Source: Klebsiella indica (GTDB lineage Bacteria; Pseudomonadota; Gammaproteobacteria; Enterobacterales; Enterobacteriaceae). From it: DNA of 64,000 nucleotides. How positions within the stretch are numbered: position 1 is the first letter of the stretch; each line of letters begins with the position of its first letter. A model generated the notes under the pieces. That model worked only from the letters and a program-made list of their open reading frames with translations. It had not been told where the DNA came from and ran no database searches. Shown here one piece after another: positions 35,857 through 47,462 of the stretch. A program made the translations under genes and the position numbers. Location: the NCBI RefSeq assembly GCF_005860775.1, contig NZ_VCHQ01000026.1, positions 237,286-301,285 on the forward strand, written 5' to 3'.

Positions 35857-36492
35857 TCAATTCCACACCAGAACTTCAGCAGGCGTTGGGTTCCAGCCGT
35901 TGCAGGGGTTGTTCAACTGCGGACAGTTGGAAATCAGCACCACGGCGTTGCATTCGGCGCGCAGCTCAACGTATTTTCCCGCCGCCGAAATACCGTCTTC
36001 AAAGGTCAGGCCGCCTTCAGGGGTCACCGGGACATTCATAAAGAAATTAATATTGGCGCCGATATCGCGCTTGCGCAGACGACCATCGTGCAGGCAGGCG
36101 CAGAGAAAGTTATCCCGGCAGCTGTGCATATAGCGTTTATCCATGGCGTAGCGCACGGTATTACTCTCCTGAGCGCAGGCGCCGCCGAGGGTATCGTGGC
36201 GGCCACAGGTATCGGCGACGATGGTGAGCAGCGGGTTACCAAGATTGGAATACAGTACGCTGCCGGTGGTCAGATAAGCCTTGCCCTGACGGCGCAGCGT
36301 ACGCTGGGGATCGTAACGCTCGCGGGGGTTATCGGCATTGTAGAACAGCGTATCAATCGCCTGATTGCCTTCGAGGTCGAGCAGCCGCAGGGTTTGCCCT
36401 TTTTTCACCTCAAAAAGCCAGGGTTCTCCCGCCGGGATCACATGGCGGTATACGGCATCTTCGGGACGAAAGTTACTGGTAATAAGCGTCAT
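35857..36492 (-). CDS. Carboxyguanidine deiminase subunit (UAAP2-type, DUF1989)
   Basis: A 211-residue protein of the urea-amidolyase-associated group. It keeps [31 protein letters not shown] and [15 protein letters not shown], with cysteine and histidine residues suited to metal binding. The UAAP1/UAAP2 pair was shown elsewhere to be carboxyguanidine deiminase (CgdA/CgdB), which removes an amino group to give allophanate. Start at 36492 (GGAGG upstream) is preferred over one 7 codons earlier. I cannot say which of the two names, CgdA or CgdB, belongs to this chain. Confidence 0.85.
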   Translation of the reverse strand: MTLITSNFRPEDAVYRHVIPAGEPWLFEVKKGQTLRLLDLEGNQAIDTLFYNADNPRERYDPQRTLRRQGKAYLTTGSVLYSNLGNPLLTIVADTCGRHDTLGGACAQESNTVRYAMDKRYMHSCRDNFLCACLHDGRLRKRDIGANINFFMNVPVTPEGGLTFEDGISAAGKYVELRAECNAVVLISNCPQLNNPCNGWNPTPAEVLVWN

Positions 36493-36502
36493 CGCAGCCT
36501 CC

Positions 36503-37231
36503 TTACAGGGCAAAAAGTTGGGTATTGAGGAACGCGCGCCGGTTTTCGTCGCGTGTCAATAGCGCGTCTACGGCGGCGTGCTCATCGTCGGCCCGATACC
36601 AGCTCAGTTGTACCGGACGCGGGGCGTATTCAACGGCAGGGTCCTGCGGATGCGGCAATGCGGTCAGTACCAGCAACACATCCATCGGCGCAAACAGTTC
36701 AACGTAATCGCCGGGGCGGCTGTGGCCGGTGATAAACCGGAAGCTGCCGTCGTCATCGACGGTGACCTTGCTGAAGAAGTTGACTACCATCAGCAAATCT
36801 TCAAGGCCAAGCCCCCATTTCCCCATCTCCACCAACAGGTTATCGACGCCGTTGCGATAAAAGCCGTTGCGCAGTTCCTGGTAGCGTCCTGCGCCGTATT
36901 TGTCGCGCGTTTCATCCGCATTGAGTACGCCGCCGAACGGATCGTGCCAGCCGCAGCTATCTGCCACGATCCCGGCGAGCACCCGGCCCATATCGGAGTA
37001 GAAACAGTGACCGGCGGTCAGGCGGGCGGTGTGCTGCCCCTTCAGGGTATCCGGCAGGTTCAGACGTTCACTTTTCTCGTGAGGATTGAGCATCATCATG
37101 CTGACGTTAGCCCCGCCTTCGATATCGGTCAGGCGCAGGATCTGTCCCTTACGCAAAATCAGCGAGGTATGCGCCCCGCCGGGAAGTCGCTCTTCGCGCA
37201 GGCTGGGGGATGAGTGAAAAAGTACGGTCAT
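36503..37231 (-). CDS. Carboxyguanidine deiminase subunit (UAAP1-type, DUF1989)
   Basis: A 242-residue paralogue of the downstream gene. Conserved segments are [32 protein letters not shown] and [12 protein letters not shown]. It sits 10 nt before its partner and 4 nt after the ABC ATPase gene. The two subunits should form one deiminase that feeds allophanate hydrolase. Often labelled urea carboxylase-associated protein. Confidence 0.85.
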   Translation of the reverse strand: MTVLFHSSPSLREERLPGGAHTSLILRKGQILRLTDIEGGANVSMMMLNPHEKSERLNLPDTLKGQHTARLTAGHCFYSDMGRVLAGIVADSCGWHDPFGGVLNADETRDKYGAGRYQELRNGFYRNGVDNLLVEMGKWGLGLEDLLMVVNFFSKVTVDDDGSFRFITGHSRPGDYVELFAPMDVLLVLTALPHPQDPAVEYAPRPVQLSWYRADDEHAAVDALLTRDENRRAFLNTQLFAL

Positions 37232-37235
37232 CAGA

Positions 37236-38012
37236 CTATCTCCTTAATGCGTAAACGTTATTGTCGCTATCGGTTGTCAACTGCGACATCCGCGTTTCAT
37301 TAAGCGGTATATCGTAGGTAATGCGCGCGCCCCAGGCTTCTGGCGCCTGTGGGTCGATGCGCACTTTGTCAAAAACCAGCAACCGGGTGCCAAGGTTGAA
37401 GCCTTCCGCGAGGTCGTGCGTAACCATAAACACCGTCATACCGGTTTCGCGCCATAGCTGGAGCAACAGGGTATGCATATCCTTGCGAATACCGGGGTCC
37501 AGCGCGCCGAAGGGTTCATCAAGCAGCAGCACGCGCGGCTGCATCACAAACGCCTGAGCAATCGCCAGCCGCTGCTGCATGCCGCCCGACAGTTGCGCCG
37601 GATATTTTTCCAGCGCATGGCCCAGCCCGACTCGCTCCAGCATCTGCTGCGCCTGCTGGCGAGCATCGCGTTTCCGGCGACCGTACAAGCGACCAAACAG
37701 CGGCGAAACCGGCAGTTCGAGCCCGATAACGACGTTATCCAGCACGTTGAGATGCGGGAATACGGAATAGCGCTGGAATACCACGCCGCGGCTGCGATCC
37801 GGTTCCGCCACCAGCGGCTGACCTTCAAGCGTGATGGTTCCTCGCGTGGGTTGCTCCTGGCCGAGCAACAGACGTAAAAACGTCGACTTCCCACAGCCGG
37901 ATGCACCAACCATCGAGCAGAACTCTCCCTGTTTAACCTGCAAGTTGATGCGTTCCAGCACGACATGGTCGCCGTACTCCTGCCAGATATTGTTGATGTT
38001 GATAAAACTCAT
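37236..38012 (-). CDS. ABC transporter ATP-binding protein, probable guanidine uptake
   Basis: A 258-residue ATPase with Walker A GASGCGKST, signature LSGGMQQRLAIAQ, Walker B VLLLDEPFGALD and THDLAEGFNL. It belongs to the nitrate/taurine/NMT1 importer class. The start at 38012 overlaps the permease stop by 4 nt. Riboswitch control indicates guanidine, or a compound containing it, as cargo; not tested. Confidence 0.85.
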   Translation of the reverse strand: MSFININNIWQEYGDHVVLERINLQVKQGEFCSMVGASGCGKSTFLRLLLGQEQPTRGTITLEGQPLVAEPDRSRGVVFQRYSVFPHLNVLDNVVIGLELPVSPLFGRLYGRRKRDARQQAQQMLERVGLGHALEKYPAQLSGGMQQRLAIAQAFVMQPRVLLLDEPFGALDPGIRKDMHTLLLQLWRETGMTVFMVTHDLAEGFNLGTRLLVFDKVRIDPQAPEAWGARITYDIPLNETRMSQLTTDSDNNVYALRR

Positions 38013-38824
38013 ATCCGGCCTCCTTCCGCCCACGGAAAACAAACGTTATGCAGCCGACGCAGCGCCAGATCCATCAGCCATGCCAGCAACGTTATCCAGA
38101 GGACATAAGGAATAATCACATCCATCGCCATATAACGACGGACCAGGAAGATGCGATACCCCAGCCCGGCGGTAGCGGAAATGGCCTCGGCAGAGATCAA
38201 AAATAACCATGCCGATCCAAGCAGCAGTCGCAGTGAGGTAATCAGCCGTGATAAAAGCTGGGGTAGCACCACCCGCAGCACCACCGTCCAGCTATTGGCG
38301 CCGAGGGTTTGGGCTTTAATAAACAGCTCCGTCGGGATCTCCTGCGCCCGTTGTTCAAGGTCACGGGCCAGCATCGGCGTGATGCCGATAACAATGAGCA
38401 TCACTTTTGATAGCTCATCCAGCCCGAAGACGATAAACAGTATCGGCAGAATCGCCAGCGGCGGGATCATGGACACCACGGTCATCAACGGCGATAGCGC
38501 GGCGCGACACATCGGGAATACGCCTGCGGCAATACCGATGCACAGGCCGATCAGCGAAGAGAGCGCCAGTCCCGTCAACAGACGGCTCAGGCTAACCAGC
38601 GTGTCGACCCACAGCAGATACTCGCCGCTGCGCTTATCCGGGGTGAATGCCATCCGGTCAATGGCCGCGAGCATCTGCGACAGGCCGGGCAACAGCTTGT
38701 CCTGCGGATTGGCTTCCAGACGCACCGCTGACCCGATAAACCAGGCGGCAATCAGCAGCACGAAAGGCAATAGCATCAGCGTCAGGCGCATACCCTGTCG
38801 AGGATGGCGGTTAATGTGGCGCAT
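38009..38824 (-). CDS. ABC transporter permease, probable guanidine uptake
   Basis: A 271-residue permease with about six membrane helices and the EAA-loop FIKAQTLGANSWTVVLRVVLP. It pairs with the ATPase downstream and the binding protein 24 nt upstream. Related systems are commonly annotated as urea or taurine transporters. Confidence 0.85.
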   Translation of the reverse strand: MRHINRHPRQGMRLTLMLLPFVLLIAAWFIGSAVRLEANPQDKLLPGLSQMLAAIDRMAFTPDKRSGEYLLWVDTLVSLSRLLTGLALSSLIGLCIGIAAGVFPMCRAALSPLMTVVSMIPPLAILPILFIVFGLDELSKVMLIVIGITPMLARDLEQRAQEIPTELFIKAQTLGANSWTVVLRVVLPQLLSRLITSLRLLLGSAWLFLISAEAISATAGLGYRIFLVRRYMAMDVIIPYVLWITLLAWLMDLALRRLHNVCFPWAEGGRI

Positions 38825-38848
38825 GGCGTGGACTCCCAGGATCAGTAA

Positions 38849-39907
38849 TTACAGCTGGCCGGCAATGGCCATCTTCAGGTAGCGATCGTCAAAGCGCAGT
38901 TTGCTGTTTGCGCTATCACCGACGGTGACGTTGCCGGGAAACGTCATACCGATAAAGTCAGCACTTTGTGCGCCTTCTCCGAGCAGCCCCTTGTCAAAGG
39001 AGAACTTAGCCACCCGCTGCATCGTTTTTGCCAGTTCAGGGGAAGAGATGAATGCCAGCGTGTCGGCGGGCGTCCAGAACAGATGGGTTGTTTTAAGCTG
39101 CGCCTGGTAACCCGCCAGGTCGGTCCCGGAATCGGCGGCCATCGCTTTCAGCGCCTGCGTATCGCCAGCCTTCATTTTGGCCATCATTTCAAACCAGGCG
39201 CCGGTCAGGGCTTTGCCCAGTGCCGGGTTATCTTTCAGGGTTTGGGTATTCACCACCATCATGTCGATTAGCTCACCGGGCACCTGCGAGGAGCTAAACA
39301 CTTCAGTGGTTTGCGGCGTTTTTTTGATCGCGGAGAGTTGCGGATTCCAGGCCACCGCCGCGCGCACGCTGCTCGTGCCAAAGGCGGAGACAATATCAGC
39401 ATCCGAGGTATTGACGATTTTGACATCTTTTTCCTGCAGTCCGGCCTTTTCCAGACCGCGCACCAGCAGATAGTGTGAGACCGAGAGTTCCGGGAGGTAG
39501 ACCGACATCCCTTTCAGGTCGCTGAGTTTTTTCCCTGTGCCTTTCAGTACCACGCCATCGTTACCGTCGGAATAGCTACCGGTAATCAGCGCCGTGGTAT
39601 CAACGCCACCTGCCGCCGGAATGGTCAGCGCATCCATATTCGTCATGGTGCAGCCGTCAAACTGGCCCGCGGTGTACTGGTTGATGGATTCGATATAGTC
39701 GTTGAGCTGAACGATATTGATTTTGATGCCGTATTTACTGGCCCATTTATCAATAATTTTTTCGTTACTGATGGCGCCCCAGGGCATCCATCCGGCGTAA
39801 ATAGTCCAACAGATATTGAACTCTTTTTTTACGGCGGCAAAGGATGGCACGCTGACCAGTAACGCCATTGACAAAACGAAAGAGCGGAATATTGATGATG
39901 TCTTCAT
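38849..39907 (-). CDS. NMT1-like periplasmic binding protein, probable guanidine uptake
   Basis: A 352-residue protein with a signal peptide (SFVLSMALLVSVPSFA, cleaved before AVKK) and an NMT1/SsuA-type fold (NICWTIYAGWMPWGAISNE near the mature start). It is the first gene after the guanidine riboswitch, so it is likely the most directly controlled product. Ligand inferred to be guanidine. Confidence 0.85.
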   Translation of the reverse strand: MKTSSIFRSFVLSMALLVSVPSFAAVKKEFNICWTIYAGWMPWGAISNEKIIDKWASKYGIKINIVQLNDYIESINQYTAGQFDGCTMTNMDALTIPAAGGVDTTALITGSYSDGNDGVVLKGTGKKLSDLKGMSVYLPELSVSHYLLVRGLEKAGLQEKDVKIVNTSDADIVSAFGTSSVRAAVAWNPQLSAIKKTPQTTEVFSSSQVPGELIDMMVVNTQTLKDNPALGKALTGAWFEMMAKMKAGDTQALKAMAADSGTDLAGYQAQLKTTHLFWTPADTLAFISSPELAKTMQRVAKFSFDKGLLGEGAQSADFIGMTFPGNVTVGDSANSKLRFDDRYLKMAIAGQL

Positions 39908-39964
39908 GATAAACCTCTGGTTGGCACGAGAAACGGGGGCAGCGCGACACCCAACGGTGCTGCT

Positions 39965-40054
39965 GTCTCCCGGGCTTTTATCCCGCCGTGTAACCTCGCA
40001 GAGGTCGCCAGCTCTCGGACCAGACGTTCACCTGCGTGAACCGGAACCCTAGCC
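39965..40054 (-). ncRNA. Guanidine-I (ykkC) riboswitch
   Basis: On the minus strand, the conserved blocks appear in order: CTAGGGTTCCGG, CTGGTCCGAGAGCTGG, ACACGGCGGGATAAAAGCC and CGGGAGA. These are the P1/P2/P3 landmarks of the ykkC subtype 1 aptamer that binds guanidinium and turns genes on. It is about 60 nt before the first gene of the transporter-deiminase-carboxylase-hydrolase operon. This single element argues that the operon is for guanidine and not urea. Confidence 0.95.
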
Positions 40055-42890
<2,836 letters not shown>

Positions 42891-42897
42891 TAACTTT

Positions 42898-42924
42898 CCC
42901 CGGCAGGCTTTACGCCCGCCGGGG
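42898..42924. terminator. Shared terminator of katG and the mgt operon
   Basis: Perfect 7-bp GC stem CCCCGGC / GCCGGGG with a 13-nt loop, placed 8 nt after katG and 7 nt after mgtU in opposite directions. The following CTTCTCTT on the + strand is a weak T-tract. Confidence 0.6.
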
Positions 42925-42930
42925 CTTCTC

Positions 42931-43017
42931 TTACCTTATCCAGATGGTCAGCAGAATAATAATGACTACGATAATCACCACCTGAATAAAGACTTTATCC
43001 AGCGATCCTTTGCGCAT
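42931..43017 (-). CDS. mgtU: MgtU, 28-residue membrane peptide
   Basis: A 28-codon gene starting MRKGSLDKVFIQ and continuing as one hydrophobic helix to the C-terminal IWIR. Length, sequence type and position after mgtB match Salmonella MgtU, a peptide that protects the MgtB transporter from proteolysis by FtsH when magnesium is low. The purine-rich AAGGCGGGG precedes the ATG. It is too short for routine gene calling. It is the last gene of the operon. Confidence 0.85.
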   Translation of the reverse strand: MRKGSLDKVFIQVVIIVVIIILLTIWIR

Positions 43018-43033
43018 TGGCCCCGCCTTATTA

Positions 43034-43126
43034 TCAGAACAGGATTTGCCAGATAGCCAGCAGCAGTACCAGCAGACCCATGAGGAAAAATATCAGCGCG
43101 ATAATCGTCTCCGGAGAACGATGCAT
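43034..43126 (-). CDS. mgtR: MgtR, 30-residue membrane regulatory peptide
   Basis: A 30-codon gene, MHRSPETIIALIFF then a hydrophobic helix ending AIWQILF. It keeps the MgtR pattern and exact length; Salmonella MgtR binds MgtC (and MgtA) and promotes its degradation. A full AAGGAGG lies 7 nt before the ATG, and mgtB ends 18 nt upstream. Single transmembrane segment, inner membrane. Confidence 0.88.
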   Translation of the reverse strand: MHRSPETIIALIFFLMGLLVLLLAIWQILF

Positions 43127-43144
43127 CCCGGTGCCTCCTTAATA

Positions 43145-45877
43145 TCAGAACCACTGACCGAACCGTTTGATATACAACCGCTTCATGCCCTGCGCCACCA
43201 GACAGTAGCTGAGCAACGTGGCGACCAGCCACGGGAAGTAGCTCATTGGCAGCGGCTCCAGGCCGACCATCGTCCCCAACGGCGAGAACGGGATATAGAT
43301 CCCAATCACCATAATCAGGGCAGTGGTGAGCAAAACCGGCAGCGTCGCACGGCTCTGGATAAACGGGATTTTCTGCGTTCTCAGCATATGCACCACCAGC
43401 GTCTGCGACAGCAGGCCCTCTATAAACCAGCCGGACTGGAATAACGCCTGCGCTTCAACGTTATTGGCCGCGAACACATACCACATCAGCGCGAAAGTGG
43501 AGATGTCAAAAATAGACGATGTCGGACCAATCCATAGCATAAAGCGGCCAATGTTCTTTGCATCCCACTTGCGCGGCTTGCGCAGAAACTCTTTGTCCAT
43601 CTTGTCCCACGGCAGCGACAGCTGGGAAATATCGTACATCAGGTTCTGGATCAGCAGATGAATCGCCAGCATCGGCAGGAACGGGATAAACGCGCTGGCC
43701 ACCAGTACCGAAAACACGTTGCCGAAATTAGAACTGGCGGTCATGTTCAGGTACTTAATGATATTGCCGAAGGTCTCACGTCCTTTGATCACGCCTTCTT
43801 CCAGTACCATCAGATCTTTTTCCAGCAAGATGATATCGGACGCTTCTTTCGCAATATCCATGGCGCTGTCAACCGAAATTCCCACATCCGCATCGCGCAG
43901 CGCCGGGGCATCATTAATACCGTCACCAAGAAAACCGACGGTATGGCCGTTTTGCTGTAATGTTTTGAGAATGCGTGACTTCTGTAGCGGCGTCAGCTTC
44001 GCAAACACCGAACGCGTTTCCACTTCCCGCGCCAGTTCGTTATCTGACATCGCGTCAATCTGCGCACCGGTGAGGATGTCATCCGCATCAATCCCCACTT
44101 CCCGGCAAATACGCGCCGTAACGACCGGGTTATCGCCAGTCAGCACTTTCACCCCCACGCCGTTATCGCGCAGCGCGGTAATCGCTTTTCCCGCGCTATC
44201 TTTCGGCGGATCGAGAAACGTCAGCATTCCTTCAACCGTTAATCCCTGCTCATCTGCCGTGCTTAGCGGCGTTGTCAGCGCGGAGTCATCCAGTTTGCGA
44301 GTTGCCACCAGCAGTACGCGGAAGCCCTGAGCGTTGTAATCTTCGGTTTTTGCTAACAGCTGCGCACGGCGGGCATCATCCAGCGCGACCACGCTGTCAC
44401 CTTCCCGCAGATGTGTAGCGACCATCAGCATCTCTTCGACGGCGCCTTTGCAGATCAGACTTTTGTCGCCGTGGCGCACATCGTCCACGGAGACCGACAC
44501 GCGGCGGCGGACAAAATCGAACGGCAGTTCATCAAGCTTCACAAAACGCTCTTTTGTCGATGGCGTAATCCGTTCTTCTCCGAAGCGCAATACCGCCCGA
44601 TCCATCAGGTTACGCGCCCCGCTCTGGCTGCTGCTGTTGAGCCATGCCAGCGTGAGTACCCGGTCACTCTCTGCGCCGCTGGCATCAAGATGATGTTCAA
44701 GAATGATGTTGTCCTGGGTCAGCGTACCGGTTTTATCGGTGCACAACACGTCCATCGCGCCAAAATTCTGAATGGCGTTGAGCCGCTTAACGATCACTTT
44801 ACGCCGCGACATGGCGATAGCGCCCTTCGCCAGGTTAGAGCTGACGATCATCGGCAGCATTTCCGGCGTCAGGCCGACCGCTACCGCAAGAGCAAACAGC
44901 GATGCCTCCACCCAATCACCTTTGCTGAAACCGTTAATCAACAGCACGATCGGCACCATCACCAGCATAAAGCGGATCAGCAGCCAGCTCACGCTGTTCA
45001 CCCCGCGATCGAACGCCGTCTGAGTGCGCGTACCGACGATGGACTTCGCCAGCGAGCCAAACCAGGTGCGATTTCCGGTGGCCACCACCACCGCCTGCGC
45101 TCTGCCGCTGGTGACATTGGTGCCCATCAGGCAGATATTGCCCATTTCAAGCAAACTTTTGCCCTTGTTCGATCCGGACAGCTGTTCACTGCCTTTACCG
45201 GAAACGCTGCCCATCACATCATACTTTTCAACCGGCAGCGACTCGCCGCTGAGAATCGACTGGCTGACAAACAGATCCCGTGACTCCAGCAGACGAACAT
45301 CTGCCGGGACAAGGTCTCCGGCGGCGAGGAAGATCACATCTCCCGGCACCAGCTCTGCAATCGCAACCTCTTCCTGCACCGGGCCGATATTGCCCGGTCC
45401 GCGACGCAGCACCGTCGCCGTGGTGCGAACCATTGATTTCAGCGCCTGCGCCGCTTTGTTAGTACGAAACTCCTGCCAGAAACGCAATAAACCGCTCAGG
45501 CTGACCATCGTCACAATGATAATGATCCCGGTCAGATCGGTCTCTTCACCGTGAAGCCTCGGCAGCCAATAATCGGTGACGAAGCTTACGGCAGCCAGCG
45601 CCATCAGCACGTAAATAAACGGGTTATTGAATGCCTGCAGAAGTTGGATCAGCGCAGGCGGTGCCTGCTCATGGGCCACTTCGTTACGGCCATATTCATC
45701 CAGTCGTTCGCGCGCGTCCTCCGTTGTCAGCCCCAGACGGCTGCTGTTAAGCCGTGCCAGGGTATGGTCCGGGCTGTTAAATGCCTCGGTTTCAATGGCA
45801 AAGCTTTTTTTATGCTGCTTATCATTTGCTGACGCATTCCGGTTTATTTTCCGGCGTTCTATTTTCATGTCAGTCAT
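43145..45877 (-). CDS. mgtB: P-type magnesium-importing ATPase MgtB
   Basis: A 910-residue P3B-type ATPase. The phosphorylation motif is DVLCTDKTGTLTQD, the hinge GDGINDAPALRDADVGISV, and ten membrane helices are spread around them. Near-collinear with Salmonella MgtB (908 residues), with the same C-terminal MKRLYIKRFGQWF. It moves Mg2+ inward across the inner membrane. Two ATGs three codons apart (45877, 45868) could serve. The 156-bp gap to mgtC is open to internal processing. Expected to be PhoPQ-controlled. Confidence 0.96.
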   Translation of the reverse strand: MTDMKIERRKINRNASANDKQHKKSFAIETEAFNSPDHTLARLNSSRLGLTTEDARERLDEYGRNEVAHEQAPPALIQLLQAFNNPFIYVLMALAAVSFVTDYWLPRLHGEETDLTGIIIIVTMVSLSGLLRFWQEFRTNKAAQALKSMVRTTATVLRRGPGNIGPVQEEVAIAELVPGDVIFLAAGDLVPADVRLLESRDLFVSQSILSGESLPVEKYDVMGSVSGKGSEQLSGSNKGKSLLEMGNICLMGTNVTSGRAQAVVVATGNRTWFGSLAKSIVGTRTQTAFDRGVNSVSWLLIRFMLVMVPIVLLINGFSKGDWVEASLFALAVAVGLTPEMLPMIVSSNLAKGAIAMSRRKVIVKRLNAIQNFGAMDVLCTDKTGTLTQDNIILEHHLDASGAESDRVLTLAWLNSSSQSGARNLMDRAVLRFGEERITPSTKERFVKLDELPFDFVRRRVSVSVDDVRHGDKSLICKGAVEEMLMVATHLREGDSVVALDDARRAQLLAKTEDYNAQGFRVLLVATRKLDDSALTTPLSTADEQGLTVEGMLTFLDPPKDSAGKAITALRDNGVGVKVLTGDNPVVTARICREVGIDADDILTGAQIDAMSDNELAREVETRSVFAKLTPLQKSRILKTLQQNGHTVGFLGDGINDAPALRDADVGISVDSAMDIAKEASDIILLEKDLMVLEEGVIKGRETFGNIIKYLNMTASSNFGNVFSVLVASAFIPFLPMLAIHLLIQNLMYDISQLSLPWDKMDKEFLRKPRKWDAKNIGRFMLWIGPTSSIFDISTFALMWYVFAANNVEAQALFQSGWFIEGLLSQTLVVHMLRTQKIPFIQSRATLPVLLTTALIMVIGIYIPFSPLGTMVGLEPLPMSYFPWLVATLLSYCLVAQGMKRLYIKRFGQWF

Positions 45878-46033
45878 GATTAACCCTCAAATTTAAGACG
45901 TCGTTAACTCTGCATAAAATGTTTATGCATAATTTATTTTTTACGCGCTTACGCGCCTATGACTTTAATTGCCAGGGAACATCCATCATTCCCTCCTTAG
46001 GTGAACCACCGTCATTGTGGAATATCAGAGAGA

Positions 46034-46729
46034 TTAACTCCCCTCGACGCACCAGCGGACAGAGGTAATATTTTCATGCCCGCCAATTCTTGACATAATA
46101 ATATCCCCTGCCTTGCGATAATCGGTATGGCCGACCAGTTCAAGGCGGATTTCTTTATGCCCCTGTTCTTGCGCTGAAATTGAAACCATTCCCTGCAGGC
46201 TGAGCGCTATCTCTTTACTGAGATTGAGTAATAGCTGGCGAATCGCCTTTTCATGTTCGCTATTACAGATAATATTCAGGACGTAGCATTTTTCTTCCTC
46301 TGTCGCCCCGGGGAAGCGATTAATACGCTGGGCCGCTTCACGTAATAAAATATTGGCACAGAGGATTATCAGCGTCGCCGCCGCCGCTTGCCAGAACTGC
46401 CCCAGCCCGCACAGCACGCCAATCGCCGCAGAACACCACAGCGTCGCGGCAGTATTCAGCCCCCGCACGTTCATGCCTTCACGCATGATGACGCCAGCGC
46501 CGAGGAAGCCAATTCCGGAAACCACCTGCGCCGCAATACGTCCCGGACTATCCGGCGATGTTGAAATTGAACTAAGAATAAAAACCGCCGCGCCGGTAGC
46601 CACCAGCGCATTCGTACGCAGGCCTGCCATTCGCTGCCGCCATTGTCTTTCAGCGCCAATTAGCGCGCCTAATAGCATCGCTGCGAGTAAATTTGCGATA
46701 TAAGGAAACATCAACACAGCTTCCTCCAT
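46034..46729 (-). CDS. mgtC: MgtC virulence/low-magnesium membrane protein
   Basis: A 231-residue protein, the same length as Salmonella MgtC. About five membrane helices (LLAAMLLGALIGAERQWRQR, with LGAGVIMREGMNVRGLNTAA as the family signature) are followed by a soluble ACT-like C-terminal domain. MgtC inhibits the F1F0 ATP synthase and supports growth at low Mg2+ and in macrophages. ATTCCAG-AAAAA lies before the start and the leader region carries two regulatory peptides. Confidence 0.94.
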   Translation of the reverse strand: MEEAVLMFPYIANLLAAMLLGALIGAERQWRQRMAGLRTNALVATGAAVFILSSISTSPDSPGRIAAQVVSGIGFLGAGVIMREGMNVRGLNTAATLWCSAAIGVLCGLGQFWQAAAATLIILCANILLREAAQRINRFPGATEEEKCYVLNIICNSEHEKAIRQLLLNLSKEIALSLQGMVSISAQEQGHKEIRLELVGHTDYRKAGDIIMSRIGGHENITSVRWCVEGS

Positions 46730-46793
46730 TTTTTCTGGAAGAATTAATTACGCGCTTTATTAAGCGCACGACAAATTTTCGCCGGGGAGGCGA

Positions 46794-46844
46794 TTAGCGT
46801 CGTGCTGACGGTGGAGGAAATAATGTATTTTTAAACATGAACAT
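46794..46844 (-). CDS. mgtP: MgtP leader peptide
   Basis: A 16-codon leader, MFMFKNTLFPPPSARR, with three proline codons in a row and GAGGATAA 7 nt before the ATG. It matches Salmonella mgtP, whose proline codons stall ribosomes when charged tRNA-Pro is low, favouring transcription into mgtC. It ends about 65 nt before mgtC. Too short for gene callers. Confidence 0.82.
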   Translation of the reverse strand: MFMFKNTLFPPPSARR

Positions 46845-46953
46845 GACGATTATCCTCGCAGCTATGCTGCGTTTGTTTTTATGGGATGCAATCGTCTGGA
46901 TGAGGAGAAGATTGCTGCCCGCCGGTCTGGCAAGCAGCGCAGGGAAAATAGCG

Positions 46954-46995
46954 TCAGCTTGCCTTTTTGTTTTTGTTAGGGTGACTGTCCAACAT
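46954..46995 (-). CDS. mgtM: MgtM leader peptide
   Basis: A 13-codon leader reading MLDSHPNKNKKAS, with CAGGAGA 5 nt before the ATG. The adenine-rich AAC AAA AAC AAA AAG run resembles Salmonella mgtM, the segment proposed to sense ATP by affecting ribosome coupling. It lies about 30 nt into the predicted transcript. Assignment rests on position, size and codon content. Confidence 0.72.
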   Translation of the reverse strand: MLDSHPNKNKKAS

Positions 46996-47022
46996 ATTTC
47001 TCCTGTTTGAATTTGCGCCTAT

Positions 47023-47028
47023 TATAGT
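47023..47028 (-). promoter_or_regulatory. Probable mgtC -10 element
   Basis: TATAAT on the minus strand, 28 nt before the mgtM start, would begin transcription near 47016. A PhoP box is expected just upstream; an AT-rich run at 47040-47100 is compatible, but I could not place a clean direct repeat. Confidence 0.55.
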
Positions 47029-47040
47029 CATCCGTTTATA

Positions 47041-47462
47041 TGAGTAAAGTTAAAATCTTCCGTTAGTGACGATTTGTTTAGGATTATCTGATGCTACAAA
47101 TCCGGACTGCTGACTGCATAACTGGATAATATGGCTGATCCGCCAGGCCCGGTAAGGCGTTAACCCCACTCTGACGAACAGCCCAGCACGCACTTCCCCT
47201 ATGGGGGGGTTATCAGTCGCAGGGAAAGATTCATGTTGTATCGCCATTCAACGCCGATAACCGGCAATCTTTATCCCATCTGGTGGTTAACTTCAAATAT
47301 CACCGTCGGGGTGAACAGAAAGCAGTTTAATTACCAATTATATAGCATTTTATCAGCATTTTTTGCTGCTCATCGTCCATATGGCGCATGATTAAAAATT
47401 TAAAACCACTAACAATCAATTAACATTAGCAGGCAAACATTTTACCTTAAGGAAATAATAAT
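47041..47462. other. Intergenic region before the MFS gene
   Basis: Roughly 420 bp between the mgt promoter and the MFS gene. It contains a partial REP-like stretch at about 47137-47166 (GGCCCGGTAAGGCG) and then AT-rich DNA toward 47460. No convincing gene. TAAGGA precedes the MFS start. Confidence 0.45.

Noticed and set aside
44411..45283. 290-codon frame antisense to mgtB
   Set aside because: His/Gln-rich shadow without homology or start signals; mgtB is unambiguous.
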